Origin: Chitinispirillales bacterium
GTDB taxonomy: Bacteria; Fibrobacterota; Chitinivibrionia; Chitinivibrionales; Chitinispirillaceae
Direction: 5' to 3'
Assembly: GCA_031283085.1 (NCBI GenBank)
Contig: JAITCM010000090.1
Coordinates: 1 to 35,450 of the forward strand
Length of the DNA stretch: 35,450 bases
Shown: piece by piece, positions 30,446-35,450 of the stretch
Layout: every line of letters starts with the position of its first letter
Numbering within the stretch: position 1 is the first letter of the stretch
Program-made: the position numbers and the translations under genes
Notes under the pieces: generated by a model
The model's input: only the letters and a program-made list of their open reading frames with translations
Told to the model about the DNA's origin: nothing
The model's database searches: none

Positions 30446-33400
30446 ATGGATATAAAAAGACAAATAAGTGTCCTGGGTTTCCGTTCAAAAGAAAATGCCG
30501 TTGATGTTTTTGAAAAAAAATATCCGCAGGCGGACGGCTATGCCATTGAGGTGAATGTCGGGCAACAAAGAATTGACTACGGAGATAAAATAAAAGCGGA
30601 AAGCAAAACCACTCAAAATTTTTTCCATCCCGAAAACGTTGTTGTGCTTGATTGCGTGAATAGATTGCTTGAAAAGGGATACAAACCCGAAAATATTATT
30701 TTAGAAAAAACGTTTCCGTTGGGGCACAATAGCGGACGGTTGGATATTCTTGTTACCCGTGAAGACAAGACGGCTTATTTAATGATTGAGTGTAAGACAA
30801 TCGGAAAAGAATTTGATAAGGCGTTCAACAGGTTAAAATCTGACGGCGGACAACTTTTTACGTACTTCCAACAGGATAAGAGCGCGGAAGTCCTGATGCT
30901 TTATGCGTCGGAAATAAAGGAGAACAGGATTGACTATAAAAATGAAATTGTACGCATTGAGGACGACTATCGTCAGACAAGCAACGTAAAAGACATTTTT
31001 GACCGTTGGAATAAGTTGCCTGTTTCAAACGGTATTTTCGAGGAGTGGGTTGAGCCGTACAATCTTCAAAGTAAAGCGCTAACCCCGAACGATTTAAACC
31101 GCATAACGCAGGAAGACAGCAGTTTTATTTTTAACAATTTTTTGGAGATTCTGCGCCATAATGTGGTTTCCGATAAACCAAACGCGTTCAATAAAATATT
31201 CACGCTCTTTTTGTGTAAAATTTACGATGAAAAGACGACTAAACCCAACGAAGAATTAAAGTTTCAATGGTTTGAAGGTAAAGATAACGACGTTTCCTTT
31301 CAGATTCGCCTGACCGATCTCTATAGGGAAGGAATGCGCGAGTTTTTGGGAAAAGATGTCACCGACTTTTCTGAGGATGATTTTGATACTGAGTATAAAG
31401 GCCTAGACAAAGAAGTAAAGGAATCGTTGCTTCGCAAAATTAACAAACTTCGGCTTGAAAAGAATAACGAATTTGCCATAAAAGAGGTTTTTGACGAAAA
31501 AACATTTAAGGAAAACGCGAAAATAGTAAAAGAAGTCGTCGAACTGTTGCAGAAATTTCGGTTGCGTTATAACAAGCGTCAACAATATCTTTCGGATTTT
31601 TTTGAAATGTTGCTTACAACCGGGTTAAAACAAGAAGCCGGCCAATTTTTTACGCCTGTGCCGATAGCGCAATTTATTATTAAGAGTTTGCCGATAGATA
31701 AATTTGTGAACGATAAATTAGACAATGGAACGAGCAACGATCTATTACCGTATCTTATTGACTACGCGGCCGGCAGCGGGCACTTTATAACGGAGAGTAT
31801 GCACGAAATTCAACGGTTGATAGATGATAAAAAGCCGGGTGACTATATTGAAGCTACGGCAAAAAAGATAAAAACATGGCAGAGCGACCCTTTTGATTGG
31901 GCAACCCAATACGTATACGGCGTGGAAAAAGATTATCGCCTTGTAAAAGTGGGTAAGGTGGGCTGCTATTTACATGGCGACGGCTTGGCAAATGTGGTCT
32001 TAAGCGACGGTTTGGCGAGTTTTGACCATCCTGAATACAAATTGAAGTTGAAAAATTGCGACAGCGGTTTTCCGAAAGAAAACAGGCAGTTCGACATTGT
32101 TGTCTCAAATCCTCCGTATTCCGTTTCCGCCTTTAAGAATACGGCAAAGGAATATTATACCAATAAAGATTTTGATTTGTATGACAGTTTGACCGATAGC
32201 AGTAGCGAAATAGAATGTCTCTTTATTGAACGGACAAGGCAACTTTTAAAAGATGGCGGCGTGGCGGGCGTTATTTTGCCGCAATCTATTTTGGAAAAAG
32301 GCGGAATATACACAAAAGCTCGAGAAATCATTTTAAAATATTTTGTAATCGTTGCCATTACCGAATTTGGGAGTAATACATTCATGGCAACAGGAGTAAA
32401 TACCGTTGTGCTGTTTATTAAGCGCAGAAACAATTACGATACTATAAATCTACAAAAATCCGTTGATAGGTTTTTTGACGTTTTTCAGGATGTAACGTTA
32501 AATAAAATCGAAAAACCGGTTGGTGAGTACATCCGGTATGTTTGGGGAAATATCGGTTTTGAGGACTATGTTTCATTGCTTGGAAATGTGCCGAATGCCA
32601 ATATCAAACGACATGAATTTTATAAAAATTACAGGAAAATTGTCGAACAAAAAATAAAACTTGAAATTATTAGACAAAAGAAAAACAGAAAAACCGTTTT
32701 AACCGCGGCGGATACGAAAAAAATAACAGAACGTGTTGAAAAAGATTGTTGGAACACGTTTATTGAAACTGAAAAGGAAAAAGTTTTATATTTCATTTTG
32801 GCATATCCACAAAAGGTTGTTTTGGTAAAAACAGGCGAAAAAGACGAAGAAAAACGCTTTTTAGGATATAAATTCAGCGATCGAAGAGAGACGCAGGGGA
32901 TACTCCCTACGCAGATTGGAAAGACCGTCGAGCAGTGTACCGGGCTATTCGACCCAGGGTGTTTTGAAAATTTTGATAAGGCAAGCAGCTATATTTACAA
33001 CGCCTTTAAAGGCATATTTGATTTATCTATAAGCGAAAACTTGAAAAACAATGTGTTTTACTGCGATTTGATAAAATTATTTACATTCACCAATGTAAAA
33101 TTTGAAATGGAGATGTCTTTGACTTTCAGGGAGAAAGTAGAATTTAAATCAAAATGGGATAAAAAGCGACTTGGAAATATTTTTATCAAAATTGAAAGCG
33201 GAAAACGTCCTAAGGGCGGAGTATCCGAGTATCTGTCGGGTATTCCAAGTTTGGGCGGAGAGCATATCGGTACAAATGGGAAAATTAATATCACAAAGAT
33301 GAAATTTGTTCCCGAAGCGTACTTTTTGTCTGCCCGGCAAGGAATTTTGGAAGATTTGGATATTTTGCTTTGCAAAGACGGGGCTTTGACAGGAAAAGTT

Positions 33401-33733
33401 GCCTTGTTCGAAAAAACGGAATTTCCTTACTCACAAGGAATGATAAACGAACACGTTTTTGCGTTGAAAACACAAAATGAAATTTCTCAAAAATTTGTTT
33501 TTTATGCGCTGTATTCTTCGCAAGGCCAAAAAATACTCAAAGCCAATGTTACGGGAACCGCGCAAGGCGGGTTAAACAGAACAAATTTGGAGAACATACA
33601 AATCCCGTTTCCACCGATGAATGTTCAGAAAAATATTGTTGCCGAAATAGAACTGTTGACGGAAAAAGCAAAAACAATAGTCGTGTTCGACGTTGATGAA
33701 GAAATTGAAAGGATATTAAAAAAATATCTGTAA
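30446..33733 (+). CDS. Single-chain restriction-modification-specificity enzyme (type IIG / fused type I-like)
   Basis: The 1095-residue protein combines three functions. Residues about 55-155 form an HsdR-N-like PD-(D/E)XK nuclease: GRLDILV with Asp100 and the IECK motif with Glu115 and Lys117. Residues about 390-700 are an HsdM-like N6-adenine methylase: QFFTPVPIA near 399, SAM-binding YAAGSGHF near 438, catalytic NPPY near 555. Residues about 905-1090 form one HsdS-like target-recognition domain: WDKKRLGNIFIKIESGKRP to QIPFPPMNVQKNIVAEIE. One specificity half implies an asymmetric or dimer-dependent target. The gene is strikingly AT-rich and rich in poly-A/poly-T codons compared with tssC and recA, consistent with horizontal transfer. 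No partner genes are needed for an RM system of this type. Confidence 0.88.
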   Translation: MDIKRQISVLGFRSKENAVDVFEKKYPQADGYAIEVNVGQQRIDYGDKIKAESKTTQNFFHPENVVVLDCVNRLLEKGYKPENIILEKTFPLGHNSGRLDILVTREDKTAYLMIECKTIGKEFDKAFNRLKSDGGQLFTYFQQDKSAEVLMLYASEIKENRIDYKNEIVRIEDDYRQTSNVKDIFDRWNKLPVSNGIFEEWVEPYNLQSKALTPNDLNRITQEDSSFIFNNFLEILRHNVVSDKPNAFNKIFTLFLCKIYDEKTTKPNEELKFQWFEGKDNDVSFQIRLTDLYREGMREFLGKDVTDFSEDDFDTEYKGLDKEVKESLLRKINKLRLEKNNEFAIKEVFDEKTFKENAKIVKEVVELLQKFRLRYNKRQQYLSDFFEMLLTTGLKQEAGQFFTPVPIAQFIIKSLPIDKFVNDKLDNGTSNDLLPYLIDYAAGSGHFITESMHEIQRLIDDKKPGDYIEATAKKIKTWQSDPFDWATQYVYGVEKDYRLVKVGKVGCYLHGDGLANVVLSDGLASFDHPEYKLKLKNCDSGFPKENRQFDIVVSNPPYSVSAFKNTAKEYYTNKDFDLYDSLTDSSSEIECLFIERTRQLLKDGGVAGVILPQSILEKGGIYTKAREIILKYFVIVAITEFGSNTFMATGVNTVVLFIKRRNNYDTINLQKSVDRFFDVFQDVTLNKIEKPVGEYIRYVWGNIGFEDYVSLLGNVPNANIKRHEFYKNYRKIVEQKIKLEIIRQKKNRKTVLTAADTKKITERVEKDCWNTFIETEKEKVLYFILAYPQKVVLVKTGEKDEEKRFLGYKFSDRRETQGILPTQIGKTVEQCTGLFDPGCFENFDKASSYIYNAFKGIFDLSISENLKNNVFYCDLIKLFTFTNVKFEMEMSLTFREKVEFKSKWDKKRLGNIFIKIESGKRPKGGVSEYLSGIPSLGGEHIGTNGKINITKMKFVPEAYFLSARQGILEDLDILLCKDGALTGKVALFEKTEFPYSQGMINEHVFALKTQNEISQKFVFYALYSSQGQKILKANVTGTAQGGLNRTNLENIQIPFPPMNVQKNIVAEIELLTEKAKTIVVFDVDEEIERILKKYL

Positions 33734-33850
33734 TAAAAACGATAGGCACAATGTATATTTACGTATCCTTACGGTATCGTTTATAGGGTAAAAGGTCAGC
33801 CGAATCGGCAAATAACAAACAATAAAACCAATAAATACGGAGTGATAATC
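33734..33850 (+). promoter_or_regulatory. recA leader with dyads
   Basis: AAACGATA (33737-33744) and TATCGTTT (33775-33782) form an 8-bp inverted repeat across 30 bases. A short palindrome GCCGA-A-TCGGC lies at 33799-33809. The GGAG ribosome-binding site (33839-33842) precedes the ATG at 33851. No recognisable E. coli-type or Bacillus-type SOS box is seen, so any of these dyads is only a candidate LexA site. Confidence 0.4.
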
Positions 33851-34963
33851 ATGGGTAAAAAAAATGCGGCGTCGGCGGCCGACGATAAGGACAAGGACGG
33901 CAGGGACGGCGGCAACAAGCAGCGCAACGCCGCCATTGAGCAGGCGCTAAGCCAGATAGAGAAGCAGCACGGCAAAGGCTCTATTATGCGCCTCGGCACC
34001 GCCGCGCAACAGGCGGACATACAGGTTATCCCGTCCGGCTCCATCTCCTTAGACGCGGCGCTGGGGGTGGGCGGCTTCCCCAAGGGGCGCATCATCGAGA
34101 TTTACGGCCCGGAGTCCTCCGGCAAGACCACGGTCGCGCTCCACGCCATAGCCAACGTCCAGAGGCAGGGCGGGGTGGCCGTGCTCATAGACGCGGAGTA
34201 CGCCTTCGACGCCGCCTACGCCAAGGGCCTGGGCGTAAACGTTGACGACCTCTTAGTCTCCCAGCCCGACACCGGCGAGCAGGCGCTTGAAATCGCCGAT
34301 ACCTTAGTGCGCAGCGGCGCCATAGACCTCATCGTGATAGACAGCGTGGCCGCCTTGGTCCCCGCCGCCGAAATCGAGGGCGAAATGGGCGACAGCCACG
34401 TGGGCCTGCAAGCCCGCCTCATGTCGCAAGCCCTGCGCAAACTGACCGGCATACTCTCAAGGTCCAACACCTGCCTAATCTTTATCAACCAGTTGCGTAT
34501 GAAAATCGGCGTCATGTTCGGCAACCCGGAAACGACCACCGGCGGCAACGCCCTTAAATTCTACGCCTCCGTGCGGGTTGACATCCGCCGCATAGCCGCC
34601 ATCAAGGACGGCGAAGAGGTGATAGGCAACCGCACCCGCGCCAAGGTAGTGAAGAACAAAGTCGCCCCGCCCTTCCGGGAGGCCGAGTTCGACATCCTCT
34701 ACGGCAAGGGCATCTCCTTCGAGGGCGACGTCCTGGATGTGGCCGTGGAGATGAAAATCGTAGAAAAAAGCGGCGCTTGGTTCAACTATGAGGGCGAGCG
34801 TTTGGGCCAGGGCCGTGAGAAAGCGCGCGACTATTTGAGAGAGAACCGCGAGGCGCTGGCAAAAATAGAGGCGCTTGTCAGGGCGCAAGCCGCCAACAGG
34901 CGCGCCGGCGGGCAGGCGGAAGCCGTTGGCGGAAACGGGGAGGACGGCGGGGCGGAGGAGTAG
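33851..34963 (+). CDS. recA: Recombinase RecA
   Basis: RecA forms filaments on single-stranded DNA for recombination and SOS activation. The 370-residue protein has [13 protein letters not shown], Walker [10 protein letters not shown] (Lys92), LIDAEYAFD, the DNA-binding loop 1 region ([18 protein letters not shown]) and a loop 2 region [20 protein letters not shown], then [17 protein letters not shown]. The C-terminal tail is acidic and Gly/Ala-rich as usual. The N-terminus has an additional hydrophilic extension ([20 protein letters not shown]) of about 20 residues. ATG 33851 is preferred over in-frame GTG 33842 because GGAG overlaps the GTG and lies 8 bases before the ATG. An operon partner such as recX is not seen. 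Confidence 0.97.
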   Translation: MGKKNAASAADDKDKDGRDGGNKQRNAAIEQALSQIEKQHGKGSIMRLGTAAQQADIQVIPSGSISLDAALGVGGFPKGRIIEIYGPESSGKTTVALHAIANVQRQGGVAVLIDAEYAFDAAYAKGLGVNVDDLLVSQPDTGEQALEIADTLVRSGAIDLIVIDSVAALVPAAEIEGEMGDSHVGLQARLMSQALRKLTGILSRSNTCLIFINQLRMKIGVMFGNPETTTGGNALKFYASVRVDIRRIAAIKDGEEVIGNRTRAKVVKNKVAPPFREAEFDILYGKGISFEGDVLDVAVEMKIVEKSGAWFNYEGERLGQGREKARDYLRENREALAKIEALVRAQAANRRAGGQAEAVGGNGEDGGAEE

Positions 34964-35037
34964 AGGGCGGGGGAGTTGGGTGGCGGGAGCGCGTTAAACC
35001 GAAACCGCGCTTCAGTCATCTGCCTAAAATATGATAA

Positions 35038-35157
35038 CCGCACGGAGATAAAAAGCAGGTTGACAGGTTTTACCCGGATTATTTGTTGAAAGTTAACGAA
35101 TGTTACGCGTGGGTTTTAGACGCGAAAGCCCCATCCCAAAACCTTGCGTCCGATTAG
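35038..35157 (+). pseudogene. Remnant resembling an HsdR-N/type I restriction nuclease
   Basis: A 39-codon frame between stops translates GDKKQVDRFYPDYLLKVN and ECYAWVLDAKAPSQN. PDYLLKVN followed by an aromatic strand and DAKAP matches the PD-(D/E)XK core of restriction R-subunit N-terminal domains, where Asp and the E/D-x-K are catalytic. The frame has no start codon and stops right after the motif at 35155-35157. It is therefore a fragment, not a working gene. Confidence 0.5.
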
Positions 35158-35172
35158 AAGCCATTGAGGGCG

Positions 35173-35327
35173 GTGAACATAACAAGTCGAAAGACGATTA
35201 CAGTTCATTAATCGCCCAAAGCATAAAAGAAATGTATCGCGTGCTGAAATACGACAGGTGGCTTTCGTTTGTCTTTGCCCACAAAGACCCCGCGCTTTGG
35301 CACTTAATTAGGGAACTATCCCTTTGA
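35173..35327 (+). pseudogene. Remnant resembling a DNA adenine methylase (DUF1156-like)
   Basis: In a different frame from the previous remnant, codons from about 35173 translate DDYSSLIAQSIKEMYRVLK, then RWLSFVFAHKDPALWHLIRE, stopping at 35325-35327. The EMYRVLK plus W-L-x-F-V-F-x-H-K-D pattern is characteristic of methylases annotated with DUF1156 or similar adenine-specific MTases. It lacks both ends and has no NPPY motif. Together with the HsdR-like piece it suggests a frame-shifted, deleted defence gene or genes. Confidence 0.5.
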
Positions 35328-35450
35328 GTCCGCAAGTTAGCCGCCGCTAACCGCCCCAGGCGGCCTCCGCCGCCCCTCGCGGGGTATGCGACGGCGGCTT
35401 CAAAGGCGGAATTTCGCAAATTTCGGGGAATTTTGAAGAATTTTGAAAAA
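35328..35450. other. Right-edge noncoding sequence
   Basis: Only GC-rich inverted repeats (for example CCGCC/GGCGG near 35361-35373 and GCCGCC/GGCGGC across 35340-35400) and a final AT-rich segment with repeated TTTTGAA are visible. There is no gene, and the window ends here. Confidence 0.5.

Noticed and set aside
30260-30463. 67-codon minus-strand frame upstream of the restriction gene
   Set aside because: No ribosome-binding site or domain, and it overlaps the start of the restriction gene and its promoter zone.

Overview
The window looks like a chromosomal segment of a Gram-negative bacterium with a GC-rich coding background and very AT-rich intergenic promoters. Several features hint at a Fibrobacterota-like lineage, possibly a motile gut relative, but no rRNA or other phylogenetic marker was available to test this. 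They are secreted proteins whose signal peptides end in A-Q, C-terminal modules resembling type IX secretion sorting or FlgD-Ig domains, a short 290-residue primary-type sigma factor, a small T6SS gene set, and a flagellin start at the left edge. Recurrent promoter-like pairs use -10 boxes TATATT or TATAAT.

Layout. Positions 1-592 hold the first codons of a leftward flagellin gene, its leader, a sigma-28-like promoter whose spacer contains 15 consecutive C, and unexplained noncoding DNA. From 593 to 8860 lie housekeeping genes: a secreted phosphodiester glycosidase-like protein (minus strand), then smpB, a cell-wall amidase, murI, yebC, ruvC-ruvA-ruvB, a DUF2905 membrane protein and an orphan MoxR ATPase. 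A small secreted Cys-rich protein (minus strand) follows. Positions 9469-13537 carry a surface-sugar operon: CDP-glucose synthesis (rfbF, rfbG), a flippase and a glycosyltransferase with DXD motif, the genes overlapping by ATGA except at one junction where the expected ATG reads ACG. Next are an Rpn/PD-(D/E)XK transposase-family protein, a small ABC exporter, a polytopic membrane protein and a conserved small protein.

Positions 17869-26160 contain two large secreted repeat proteins bracketing an NfeD-type membrane protease and the sigma factor. Positions 26254-29997 are a compact T6SS module: short tssA, sheath genes tssB and tssC, then hcp. The hcp gene is separated from the sheath genes by a 4-unit tandem repeat, three hairpins (one a strong terminator) and its own promoter candidate. 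No baseplate, membrane-complex or ClpV gene is present in the window. Positions 30446-33733 hold a visibly AT-rich single-chain restriction-methylation-specificity enzyme inserted before recA. After recA come two out-of-frame remnants that look like pieces of another restriction/methylase system, so recA appears to sit within a turnover zone for defence genes.

Most notable signals: (1) the poly-C tract inside the flagellin promoter spacer, which predicts phase-variable flagellin expression; (2) the T6SS sheath/tube mini-cluster with a structured repeat-terminator block before hcp; (3) intact and decayed restriction-modification genes flanking recA; (4) a tandem ~182-bp duplication with dyads upstream of the giant surface protein gene; (5) the ACG/ATG junction in the sugar operon.
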